A stretch of 64,000 bases of DNA from Mesorhizobium hawassense (GTDB taxonomy: Bacteria; Pseudomonadota; Alphaproteobacteria; Rhizobiales; Rhizobiaceae). Every line of letters begins with the position of its first letter. The first letter of the stretch is position 1. This document shows, piece after piece, positions 34,816 through 42,707 of the stretch. The notes beneath the pieces were generated by a model, which did no database searches, was not told the DNA's origin, and worked only from the letters and a program-made list of their open reading frames with translations. A program made the position numbers and the translations under genes. The DNA is taken from positions 124,001 through 188,000 of the forward strand of contig NZ_QMBP01000011.1 in assembly GCF_003289945.1 (NCBI RefSeq), read 5' to 3'.

Positions 34816-35373
34816 CTACCGTACGAAGTCGTCGAAGCGGCGCAGCGTCACCCGGCGGTTGCGCCAGTTTTCCTGCTGGGTCGGCACGAGCAGGAATTCC
34901 TCGCCGTAGCCGACAGTGTCCAATGCGTAGGCGGGCACGCCGAACTCACCCACCAATGTCCGCTTCAGGGAGGCGGCGCGGCGTTCGGACAGGACCTGGT
35001 TCGATTCGAACGAGCCAACTGCGTCGGTGTGGCCCTCGATCAGGATCCGCGCGCCGCGGTCGCGGCGCAGGATGCGATGGAGCGCGTCGGCGATGATTTC
35101 GACCTTGCCGTATTGCGAGGGGGCAATGGCGGCGGAGCCGAATTCGAAATTGATCGACTGAATGTCGATCGATCGCGCCATGCGCCGCAGGTCCGGCCGA
35201 CGCTTGAATTCGCGAACGGTGACACGCTCATTGGGACGCAGCTTCTTCCTGGGAGCGGCGTCGAGCTGGCGCTCGATGGTCGCCGCCGAAGGCGTGGTCG
35301 CCTGCGCGGATGCCAGGCTCGGCATGGCAATTGCCGCAATCACGGCCATGGTAAATGTACGTCGGGTCAACAT
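34816..35373 (-). CDS. OmpA-family peptidoglycan-binding protein
   Basis: This 185-residue exported protein has a signal peptide (MLTRRTFTMAVIAAIAMPSLASA, cleavage after ASA) and a C-terminal OmpA domain. The domain shows IQSINFEFGSAAIAPSQYGKVEIIADAL and the peptidoglycan-contact motif ILIEGHTDAVGSFESNQVLSERRAASLKRTLV, ending GYGEEFLLVPTQQENWRNRRVTL with the conserved NRRV arginine. There is no beta-barrel or lipobox, so it should be a soluble periplasmic protein attached to the wall. Confidence 0.9.
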   Translation of the reverse strand: MLTRRTFTMAVIAAIAMPSLASAQATTPSAATIERQLDAAPRKKLRPNERVTVREFKRRPDLRRMARSIDIQSINFEFGSAAIAPSQYGKVEIIADALHRILRRDRGARILIEGHTDAVGSFESNQVLSERRAASLKRTLVGEFGVPAYALDTVGYGEEFLLVPTQQENWRNRRVTLRRFDDFVR

Positions 35374-35477
35374 GTCTTTCTCCTAAAGCTCGGCCTCGTT
35401 ATGCGGGCCGGACAATGGCAAAGACAGTCTGAAGCGGCGATGAATGGAATGTTCAGGCGCCGAGCGATTCCAAGGCT

Positions 35478-36044
35478 CTAGGCTCGCATGACGCTGGCCG
35501 AGCGCTCGGCGAAGGTCAGTGGATGCACGACTTCCTTTTTCTGTGCCACCGGCGTGAAGCCGAGTTTCTGATAGAGCGGAAGCGCCGCCGGATGGTCGAG
35601 CGTGCAGGTTTGCACGGTGACGCGCCTTGGGCCATGCGCCCAGGCCGCCGAGATCGCGGCGCCGAGGAACCAGCGGCCAATGCCCTGGCCGTGCGCATGC
35701 TCCATCATGCCGAAATAGGCGAGCTCCACTTCGTCCGGCAGATGCGGCTTGAGGTCGAAGAAGCCTGCGGGAGCGCCGTCGAGATAGAGGACCCTGATGT
35801 CGCGGTCCTCGCGGTGCAGGCCGGCGGCAAGCTCCTCGTCGCTTAGCCTCAGCACATTGACCCAGTGCCATTTGCGTCCGACGCGATCCATCAGATAGCG
35901 GTAGAAATGGAGCGGGATATCCTTGGTCTTCAACAGCGCGATCGGGCGGTTGTAGGGGATCGGCGGCGAAACCGCCGGCGCGGCATGCATCTCCAGGAAC
36001 GTGACCGTGACGTCGATATCTTGCATCGCGCCGTTTTCCATCAT
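35478..36044 (-). CDS. GNAT family N-acetyltransferase
   Basis: This 188-residue acetyltransferase has the acetyl-CoA motif A HAHGQGIGRWFLGAAISAAWA (Q/R-x-x-G-x-G/A) and the motif B LDHPAALPLYQKLGFTPV. The substrate is unknown. The start at 36044 is set by an ATGA overlap with sseA, which places MMENGAMQ first. The same frame runs on through sseA, but that part is a shadow. Expression is likely coupled to sseA. Confidence 0.9.
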   Translation of the reverse strand: MMENGAMQDIDVTVTFLEMHAAPAVSPPIPYNRPIALLKTKDIPLHFYRYLMDRVGRKWHWVNVLRLSDEELAAGLHREDRDIRVLYLDGAPAGFFDLKPHLPDEVELAYFGMMEHAHGQGIGRWFLGAAISAAWAHGPRRVTVQTCTLDHPAALPLYQKLGFTPVAQKKEVVHPLTFAERSASVMRA

Positions 36045-36892
36045 TCTTTCCCCGTAACCACCGGCGTGTCGCTGAGACCGCCCCACTCTGTCCAGGAACC
36101 GTCGTAAAGCCGGTTGTCGGCATGGCCGAGCGTCTCCAGCGCCAACGTGATCGCCGCGGCCGTAATGCCCGAGCCGCAGGAGGTGACGACCGGCTTCGAG
36201 AGGTCGATGCCTGCTTCCTCGATCACCTTGCGCAGGCGATCCTTGGGCAGCAGCTCGCCATTTTCGGCAAGCACCGTGATCGGGACATTGTGCGCGCCCG
36301 GCATATGACCCGAACGGACACCCGGGCGCGGCTCCGGATCGGTTCCGGCAAAGCGGCCGGCGGAGCGGGCATCGGCGATCTGGCTCTCCCGCCTGTCGAC
36401 GATCCTGCGCATTTCGTCGAGGCTGACGACGCGGCCCGCATCGAAGTCGGCATGGAAGATGTTGGGCGCGATCCTTGTCGGCTCTGCTGTCACGGGTCGG
36501 CCCTCGGCCCTCCAGCGATCGAAGCCGCCGTTCAGTATGTAGACCTGGAAGACGCCCATGACCCGGAACATCCACCAAGCGCGCGGCGCCGAGAACAGGC
36601 CCGGCCCATCATAGACGACGATGGTGTCGTCGGCTGAAACGCCCATAGCGCCGACATATTGGGCGAAATCCCGAGGCGACGCCAAGGTGTGCGGCAGTCC
36701 GGACCGCGGATCCGAGACGGCATCCTGGTCGAGGAAGCGCGCGCCGGGGATATGGGCGGCGTCGTACTCGGCGCGGGCGTCGCGCTTTTGCGCCGGCAGA
36801 TACCAGGAGGCATCGATAATGGCGAGGCCGGGCTCGCCAAGCTGCTTCTGCAGCCAGTCGGCGTCGACGATGAAAGGACTGTCCTGCGCCAT
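36041..36892 (-). CDS. sseA: 3-mercaptopyruvate sulfurtransferase
   Basis: SseA transfers sulfur from 3-mercaptopyruvate to thiols or cyanide. The 283 residues form two rhodanese domains. The N-terminal one has IIDASWYLPAQKRDARAEYDAAHIPGARFLDQD; the C-terminal one ends with the catalytic loop TSCGSGITAAAITLALETLG (active cysteine in CGSGITA, typical for mercaptopyruvate rather than thiosulfate enzymes). It is followed by the GNAT gene with 4-bp overlap. The neighbouring cysteine synthase gene is in the same run, suggesting a sulfur-amino-acid theme. Confidence 0.95.
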   Translation of the reverse strand: MAQDSPFIVDADWLQKQLGEPGLAIIDASWYLPAQKRDARAEYDAAHIPGARFLDQDAVSDPRSGLPHTLASPRDFAQYVGAMGVSADDTIVVYDGPGLFSAPRAWWMFRVMGVFQVYILNGGFDRWRAEGRPVTAEPTRIAPNIFHADFDAGRVVSLDEMRRIVDRRESQIADARSAGRFAGTDPEPRPGVRSGHMPGAHNVPITVLAENGELLPKDRLRKVIEEAGIDLSKPVVTSCGSGITAAAITLALETLGHADNRLYDGSWTEWGGLSDTPVVTGKE

Positions 36893-36917
36893 TCTGTTCT
36901 CCCTGCCCCGCTTCGCT

Positions 36918-37664
36918 TCAGTTCGCTGGCATCGGCCCGAAGCGGATACGGAAGCGCCGGTTCTCGCGGCCTTTCTTCTCGATCTTGCCGATATGGATCT
37001 CGCCGACCTCGCCGGTCGACTTCACATGCGTGCCGCCGCAAGGCTGGCTGTCGATCGAACCGTTGTCGCCGATGCAGACCAGGCGGATCTTACCGGTGCC
37101 GACGGGCGGGCGGACGTTTTTCGATTTGACCAGGCCGGGATTGGCGGCGAGCTCCTCGTCGGTGATCAGCCGGGTGAAGATCGGATGGTCGGCGCGCACC
37201 AGCTCCATCAACCGCGCCGTCACGTCCTCCTTGCTGAAGCCGGCATCGGGAATGTCGAAGTCGACGCGGCTGTCGTCCTCGGCGACCGCCGCGCCGGTGA
37301 TCGGAAACGGACAGACAACGGTCAAGAGGTGGCAGGCCGAATGCATGCGCATCAGAAGGTGCCGCCGCTCCCAGTCGATGAGAAGATTCAGCCTTTCGCC
37401 GACTACGGGCAGCGCCTGCTCCGGAGCCGGCACGTGGATGATCTCGTCCTTGGTCTCGCCCGTGATGGTGGCGGCGATGGCGATGCGGCCACCGTCGGCC
37501 CGCTCGAACATACCGGTATCGCCCGGCTGGCCGCCCGACGTGGCGTAGAAGATCGTGCGGTCGAGCAGGATGCCGCCGCGCTCGTTGATCGCCACGACCT
37601 CGGCCTCCGCCGTGCTCTGATAAGCGTCGTCGCGAAACAGCGCCTCGGTCTTTTGCATCATCAT
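36918..37664 (-). CDS. Alanyl-tRNA editing protein (AlaX type)
   Basis: AlaX proteins are stand-alone versions of the AlaRS editing domain and hydrolyse Ser- or Gly-tRNA(Ala). The 248 residues contain the zinc ligands in LLMRMHSACHLL (HxxxH) and in SQPCGGTHVKSTGEVG (CxxxH). The N-terminal FYATSGGQPGDTG is the AlaRS-like beta-barrel part, giving AlaX-II type architecture. Three methionines in a row start the protein; the first overlaps the stop of the cysteine synthase gene (ATGA). Confidence 0.93.
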   Translation of the reverse strand: MMMQKTEALFRDDAYQSTAEAEVVAINERGGILLDRTIFYATSGGQPGDTGMFERADGGRIAIAATITGETKDEIIHVPAPEQALPVVGERLNLLIDWERRHLLMRMHSACHLLTVVCPFPITGAAVAEDDSRVDFDIPDAGFSKEDVTARLMELVRADHPIFTRLITDEELAANPGLVKSKNVRPPVGTGKIRLVCIGDNGSIDSQPCGGTHVKSTGEVGEIHIGKIEKKGRENRRFRIRFGPMPAN

Positions 37665-38695
37665 GCCACCTTTTCGAACGGCACCGAAATGTCGGTCTTC
37701 TCTTCCATCCAGCCCGGCACCGGAAGGTTCTTGCCACGCAGAAACTCCGGATTGAAGAGCTTGGACTGGTAGCGCGTGCCGTAGTCCGCGAGGATTGTCA
37801 CAATGGTATGGCCAGGGCCGAGCTCGCGCGCCAGCCGGATGGCGCCGGCGATGTTGATGCCGGTCGAGCCGCCGACGCAGAGCCCCTCTTCCTGGATCAG
37901 GTCGAAGATGATCGGCAAGGCTTCCTCGTCCGGGATCTGGTAGGAGAAATCCGGCGTGAAGCCTTCGAGATTGGCGGTGATGCGGCCCTGGCCGATGCCT
38001 TCGGTGATCGAGCTGCCGTCGGATTTCAATTCGCCGCTGGTGTAGAAACTGTAGAGCGCGGCGCCCAGCGGATCGGCGAGCGCGATCTTGACGTCCTTGC
38101 TCTTGCCCTTGAGCCCGATCGCGACGCCGGCGAGCGTGCCGCCGGAGCCGACGGCCGAGACGAAACCATCGACCTTGCCGCCGGTCTGCGCCCAGATCTC
38201 CTGCGCGGTCGTGCGGACATGGCCGTCGCGGTTGGCGACATTGTCGAACTGGTTGGCCCAGATCGCGCCGTTCGGTTCCGCGCGCGCCAGCTGGTCGGCA
38301 AGGCGGCCGGACAGCTTCACGTAATTGTTGGGGTTCCTGTAAGGCACGGCCGGCACTTCGATCAGCTCGGCACCGAGCAGCTTGATCGTGTCCTTCTTCT
38401 CCTGGCTCTGGGTGTCGGGGATGACGATCACGGTGCGGTAGCCGAGCGCCTTGGCAACCAAGGTCAAACCGATGCCGGTGTTGCCTGCCGTGCCTTCGAC
38501 GATGAGCCCGCCGGGCTTGAGCAGCCCGCGCTGTTCGGCGTCGCGGATGATGAACAGGCCGGCCCGATCCTTGACCGACTGCCCCGGATTCATGAATTCG
38601 GCCTTGCCGAGAATCTCACAGCCGGTCGCCTCCGAGGCCTTGTTGAGCCGGATCAGGGGCGTGTTGCCGATCGCTTCGATCACAGAACGGGGCAT
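37661..38695 (-). CDS. Cysteine synthase / PLP-dependent beta-replacement enzyme
   Basis: This fold-type II PLP enzyme makes cysteine from O-acetylserine and sulfide. The 344 residues start MPRSVIEAIGNTPLIRLNKAS. The PLP lysine is in NPGQSVKDRAGLFI, the substrate loop EGTAGNTGIGLTLVA follows, and the PLP phosphate loop is VGSGGTLAGVA. It is about 30 residues longer than CysK at the C-terminus (ADYGTRYQSKLFNPEFLRGK), which resembles the CysK2 or Cds1 type found in Rhizobiales. The ATG at 38695 follows AAGGA by 8 bases. Confidence 0.92.
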   Translation of the reverse strand: MPRSVIEAIGNTPLIRLNKASEATGCEILGKAEFMNPGQSVKDRAGLFIIRDAEQRGLLKPGGLIVEGTAGNTGIGLTLVAKALGYRTVIVIPDTQSQEKKDTIKLLGAELIEVPAVPYRNPNNYVKLSGRLADQLARAEPNGAIWANQFDNVANRDGHVRTTAQEIWAQTGGKVDGFVSAVGSGGTLAGVAIGLKGKSKDVKIALADPLGAALYSFYTSGELKSDGSSITEGIGQGRITANLEGFTPDFSYQIPDEEALPIIFDLIQEEGLCVGGSTGINIAGAIRLARELGPGHTIVTILADYGTRYQSKLFNPEFLRGKNLPVPGWMEEKTDISVPFEKVA

Positions 38696-38887
38696 GCAGG
38701 ATTCCTTCAAGTGTGCGGCGAGACCCTAAAAACCGGACGCCGCGGTTTCAAGGCAAGATTTTGCCTGGTCCAGTCGCATTTCTGATGCTGCTGTGCTCGC
38801 GATCATTTCAACACCGGGCGCAAGAACCGCTCTTTTCATTCGTTTTCTTCACCGCTAGAGCAGGCCCGAACATTCGCAGGGCATCGC

Positions 38888-39736
38888 ATGACACTCTACC
38901 GGGCCAATCCGAAGGACGGTGTCGCCTGGATCACGGGCGGCAGCAGCGGCCTCGGCCGCGCGCTGGCCAAGGATCTCGCCAATCAGGGCTATGCCGTCGC
39001 GGTGACCTCCCTGCCGGAAGATCCGGCCGACACGCTGATCGTCGAAACGGCGCAAATGCCCGGGCATGTGAAGTCCTTTCCCTGTGACGTCACCGACGAG
39101 GCCGGCATGGCACGAACGGCCGCCGCGATCGAGGAGCAAATGGGACCGATCGTGCTTGCCGTGTTCAACGCCGGCAACTACATCGCCACCCCCGGCGAAA
39201 ATCTGGTGGTGCGCGATTTCCACCGCTCCTTCGCCGTGAACTATTTCGGCATCGTCAACGGCGTGGTGCCTGTCGTCGACCACATGCGCGTGCGGGGACG
39301 CGGCCATGTCGTCCTGGTCGGATCGGTCACCGCCTATTCCGGCTGGCCGACCACGGCGGCCTATGGCGGCACCAAGGCCGCGATCAACATCCTGGCGGAG
39401 TCGCTCAAATACGATTTCGACAAGCTCAACATCCGCGTTCAGGTGATCAATCCGGGGTTCGTCGACACGCCGCTGACGGAAAAGAACAAACTGCCCATGC
39501 CGGGCCTGATGCCCGTGCATCGCGCGTCGCGCCGCATGGCGCGCGGCATCAGGAAGGGCGGCTTCGAAGTTACCTTCCCCTACCACATAAGCTGGCCGTT
39601 GAAGCTGCTTGGCCTCTTGCCGCGGCCGATCTGCCGCTTCGTCATCGGGCACACCACCAAATGGTGGGGGCGACCGCTGCATTTCGATCGCAGGCTGCCT
39701 GGCGAAAAAGATCCGTCCCGCGACAAGACGACGTAA
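38888..39736 (+). CDS. Short-chain dehydrogenase/reductase
   Basis: This 282-residue classical SDR has the cofactor motif WITGGSSGLGRALAKDLA, FNAGN (NAG), VGSVTAYSGWPTTAAYGGTKAA (catalytic Ser and Y-x-x-x-K) and INPGFVDTPLT. The C-terminus carries a hydrophobic, basic segment (FPYHISWPLKLLGLLPRPICRFVIG) suggesting membrane association, as in 3-ketosphinganine reductase-like SDRs acting on lipids. The substrate is not known. Together with the following esterase it may form a plus-strand lipid-related pair. Confidence 0.9.
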   Translation: MTLYRANPKDGVAWITGGSSGLGRALAKDLANQGYAVAVTSLPEDPADTLIVETAQMPGHVKSFPCDVTDEAGMARTAAAIEEQMGPIVLAVFNAGNYIATPGENLVVRDFHRSFAVNYFGIVNGVVPVVDHMRVRGRGHVVLVGSVTAYSGWPTTAAYGGTKAAINILAESLKYDFDKLNIRVQVINPGFVDTPLTEKNKLPMPGLMPVHRASRRMARGIRKGGFEVTFPYHISWPLKLLGLLPRPICRFVIGHTTKWWGRPLHFDRRLPGEKDPSRDKTT

Positions 39737-39805
39737 GCCGGCGAAACGGCGATTGCCCGCCGGCGGGGACGGCCATAGGTTGAGAATCATTACCTGGAGA
39801 CTGCG

Positions 39806-40795
39806 ATGGGGCGACGGATCGTGTTTGCAGTGCTTTGCCTTGTCGTCATCCTGGTCGCTGGCTTCTTCCTCGGCCCGCGCGTGCGGGCCGACACGACGAT
39901 CCGTTTCGATCCGTCGGTGATCGGCGACGATCCGCAGGCCTATCTGGCACGCGAAGAGGCTGCCGTGCCCAACATCCGCGACGGGCTCGACAAGGAGATC
40001 ATCTGGGCCAACCCGATGGTCCATGCCAAGACGCCTTTGGCCATCGTCTACATCCATGGCTTCTCCGCCTCGAAGGGCGAGGTTCGCCCCCTGCCGGACG
40101 ATGTCGCGGACGAACTGAACGCCAACCTCTTCTACACACGCCTGACCGGTCACGGCCAGGACGGCGCGGCGATGGCTGAAGGTAGCGTCAATGCCTGGAT
40201 CAACGACTATGAGGAGGCCTTGGCCATCGGGCGCGCCATCGGCGACAAGGTCATCGTCATCGGCACCTCGACCGGCGGCTCGCTGGCCGCATGGGCCGCG
40301 ACGCAGCCGGGCGCCTCGGACGATGTCGCGGCAATCGCGTTCATATCGCCGAATTTCGGCGTCAAGGCATCCGGGGCCGAGTTGCTGACCATGCCCTGGG
40401 GCGGCCAGCTCGCCGAGCTTATCGGCGGCAAGGAGCGCAGCTTCCCGGCGCGCAACGCGCTGCACGAAAAGTTCTGGACCACCAAATATCCCATGAAGGC
40501 GGTGCTGCCGATGGCCGCGCTTACCGAGCTCGCCTATGCCGCGCCGGTCGAGAAGGCAAAAATCCCTGCCCTGTTCATCTTCTCGGATTCCGACAAGGTG
40601 GTGCGGCCCGACCGTACTCGCGAGATCGCCGGGCGCTGGGGCGGTCCGCGTGAGCTGGTGCCGGTCGACGACAACGGCGATCCGGACAGCCACGTGATCG
40701 TGGGCGACGTCCTGTCGCCGCAGACCACGCCCTTTCTTACGGAGCGTATCGTGGTCTGGGTAAAGGCGCTGATGCAGCAGCAGTCAGGCCAGTGA
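39806..40795 (+). CDS. Alpha/beta hydrolase (membrane-anchored or exported esterase)
   Basis: This 329-residue alpha/beta hydrolase begins with a hydrophobic signal or anchor (RIVFAVLCLVVILVAGFFLGP). The core has AIVYIHGFSASKGE (oxyanion region), the nucleophile elbow VIGTSTGGSLAAW (GTSTG), the acid region PALFIFSDSDKVV and the histidine near NGDPDSHVIVG. It is most like esterases or lysophospholipase-type enzymes. It lies 70 bp after the SDR gene and before a strong terminator. Confidence 0.88.
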   Translation: MGRRIVFAVLCLVVILVAGFFLGPRVRADTTIRFDPSVIGDDPQAYLAREEAAVPNIRDGLDKEIIWANPMVHAKTPLAIVYIHGFSASKGEVRPLPDDVADELNANLFYTRLTGHGQDGAAMAEGSVNAWINDYEEALAIGRAIGDKVIVIGTSTGGSLAAWAATQPGASDDVAAIAFISPNFGVKASGAELLTMPWGGQLAELIGGKERSFPARNALHEKFWTTKYPMKAVLPMAALTELAYAAPVEKAKIPALFIFSDSDKVVRPDRTREIAGRWGGPRELVPVDDNGDPDSHVIVGDVLSPQTTPFLTERIVVWVKALMQQQSGQ

Positions 40796-40800
40796 AACGA

Positions 40801-40834
40801 GAAACGGCCGGAGCTATGCTCCGGCCGTTTCTTT
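40801..40834. terminator. Bidirectional terminator, 13-bp perfect stem
   Basis: GAAACGGCCGGAG (40801-40813) and CTCCGGCCGTTTC (40819-40831) are perfectly complementary over a 5-base loop, followed by TTT. It separates the hydrolase gene from the convergent helicase gene. Confidence 0.85.
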
Positions 40835-40856
40835 ACTTCGATCAGCCTTGATCGGC

Positions 40857-42314
40857 TCAGGCAGCCCGGTTCGCCGGGCGCTTGCCGCCGAAGCGGCGCT
40901 TGTTGTTGCCCTTGAAGCGCTTGAAGCCGTCGGGCTTGCCCGAGCCATTCGGCTTGGCCGCCGCCGGGCGTTCGCCCTGCGGCTTCGGCCCGCGCTCGCC
41001 ATTCGGCTTGGCACCGAAACGCTTCATGTCGCCGCCGTTGCCCGGACGGCGACCGTCGCGGCGTCCGCCATGATGCTCGCGGTCGTTGACCGGCTCGAAA
41101 TGGCGCTCGGTCTTTTCCCTCGGGTCACGCTGCGGATCAGGACTGCCTAGATGATCGGCGACGACCGGCAGCTTCATGCGGATGATCCGCTCGACCTGCC
41201 GCAGCTTGGCGTTCTCCGAGGGATCGCAAAGCGTGATCGCGATGCCGTCCCTGCCGTTGCGGCCGGTGCGGCCAATGCGGTGGACATAGCTTTCCGCCTC
41301 GTCCGGCAGGTCGAAATTCACGACATGGCTGATGCCGGGCACGTCGATGCCGCGCGCGGCGATATCGGTCGCGACCAGGATGCGGACCGAGCCGTCGCGG
41401 AAATCGTTGAGCGCCTTCTGGCGGGCGTTCTGCGACTTGTTGCCATGGATGACCGCAGCTTCGAAGCCGTCGCGGGCAAGGTCCTTGGTGACGCGGTCGG
41501 CGCCATGCTTGGTACGCGAGAACACGATCACCGAGTGCATCGCTTCGTCGGCCAGCATCTTGGACAGCACCTGGCGCTTCTGCTTGGTCCGGGCGAGCAC
41601 CACGCTCTGCACGATCTCGGCCGCGGCCGTGCTCTGCGGCGCGACCTCGATGCGGACTGGGTTCTTGAGCAGCCCCTTGGCGAGCTCGGCGATCTCATCC
41701 GGCATGGTGGCCGAGAACAGCGCCGTCTGGCGATCCGGCGCGGTCGCCTTGGCGATGCGCTTGACGTCGTTGATGAAGCCCATGTCGAGCATGCGGTCAC
41801 CCTCGTCGAGGACGAGCCATTTGGTGTCGGCAAGGATGAGGTCGCCTTCGCGCACCAGGTCGGTCAACCGCCCAGGCGTGGCGATCAAGACGTCGACGCC
41901 GGGGCCGATCTTCTTGACCTGGCTGAAGCGCGAGACGCCGCCCAGAACGAGCGCCGTCGAGATGTGCGCGCCCTTGGCGAGCAGCTTGATGGTGTCCTCG
42001 ATCTGCACGGCGAGTTCGCGCGTCGGCGCCAGGATCAGCGCGCGCGCCGTCCTAGGCCGGCGCTTGGTGCCGAGGCCGATGATCTTCGACAGGATCGGCA
42101 GCGCGAAGGCAGCCGTCTTGCCCGAACCGGTCTGGGCGATACCGAAAATGTCGCGGCCCTCCAGCTGCGGCGGGATCGCCTGCACCTGGATCGGCTTTGG
42201 CTCGGTGAAGCCCGCGGCGGCAGTGGCCTTCAGCAACGCGCCGCTGATGCCAAGGGCTGCGAAACCGGAGAGTTCCCCTGCATCGTTACCGGGGAGAGTG
42301 TTTTCGTTGGTCAA
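40857..42314 (-). CDS. DEAD-box RNA helicase (RhlE-like) with DEGD in motif II
   Basis: This 485-residue ATP-dependent RNA helicase is of the RhlE type. Visible are the Q motif FTEPKPIQVQAIPP, motif I AQTGSGKT, motif Ia PTRELAVQ, motif II LVLDEGDRMLDMGF, motif III FSATM and motif VI YVHRIGRTGRNG. A basic Gly/Lys/Pro-rich tail follows (from about 395). Motif II reads DEGD instead of DEAD, confirmed in the nucleotide sequence. It is likely involved in mRNA decay or ribosome biogenesis, especially in the cold. A long 5' intergenic region precedes it. Confidence 0.93.
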   Translation of the reverse strand: MTNENTLPGNDAGELSGFAALGISGALLKATAAAGFTEPKPIQVQAIPPQLEGRDIFGIAQTGSGKTAAFALPILSKIIGLGTKRRPRTARALILAPTRELAVQIEDTIKLLAKGAHISTALVLGGVSRFSQVKKIGPGVDVLIATPGRLTDLVREGDLILADTKWLVLDEGDRMLDMGFINDVKRIAKATAPDRQTALFSATMPDEIAELAKGLLKNPVRIEVAPQSTAAAEIVQSVVLARTKQKRQVLSKMLADEAMHSVIVFSRTKHGADRVTKDLARDGFEAAVIHGNKSQNARQKALNDFRDGSVRILVATDIAARGIDVPGISHVVNFDLPDEAESYVHRIGRTGRNGRDGIAITLCDPSENAKLRQVERIIRMKLPVVADHLGSPDPQRDPREKTERHFEPVNDREHHGGRRDGRRPGNGGDMKRFGAKPNGERGPKPQGERPAAAKPNGSGKPDGFKRFKGNNKRRFGGKRPANRAA

Positions 42315-42707
42315 ATCTATCTTCTTTCAAGCGGCGCAATCGCCGCAAACGTCAATGGCGGCGGGGCGCAACCTGCCGTCGAAACAAATCATCAGGAAAC
42401 GACAAGGCGGCGGACAGGAGTGTCCGCACGGCTGCGCTGTCGTGCCCGCGGACTTCATGCCCCGGGGCTTTTTCGCCGTCTTGCCGATCGACCGAGGCCG
42501 ACATACCGGAAAGAGGGAAAACAGACGCAACCAGTCTCATGCGTGGAGAAAGCCGGACGAGCCGGCCCAAGCGCCTATACCGCCGCATATGGCCGAGTCC
42601 GCGCCGAAATGCAAGAGGCCATGCTGCAATGCAGCAAAACAAGGACGCTTGCGCTGCCCTGCCCTCGCCATTACCACAAATTATTTATCCGTTTTGGGGA
42701 ACCAGCG
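42315..42707. other. Intergenic region between helicase and pccB genes
   Basis: This 393-bp divergent region has no gene I can support. It must carry the promoters of both genes. A 15-bp palindrome at 42622-42636 is the only sharp element. The stretch GCCCCGGGGC followed by TTTTT at 42459-42473 lacks a loop and is not a convincing terminator. Confidence 0.6.
42622..42636. promoter_or_regulatory. Palindrome upstream of pccB, candidate operator
   Basis: TGCTGCA-A-TGCAGCA is a perfect 7-bp inverted repeat around one base, 72-86 bp before the pccB start. It loosely resembles TTTGCAAA-type half-sites used by short-chain fatty acid regulators of pcc genes in alphaproteobacteria. Identity of the regulator is inference. 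Confidence 0.35.

Noticed and set aside
35478..36578. A 366-codon frame as one fused gene
   Set aside because: Its first half is in another frame of sseA; only the last 188 codons form a GNAT protein, and the ATGA overlap fixes its start.
42459..42473. GCCCCGGGGC plus T run as a terminator
   Set aside because: The palindrome has no loop and no gene ends just before it.
41151..42707. A 519-codon upstream extension of pccB
   Set aside because: It is antisense to the helicase gene, and the family start MKDVLKELERRREIARMGGG is at 42708.
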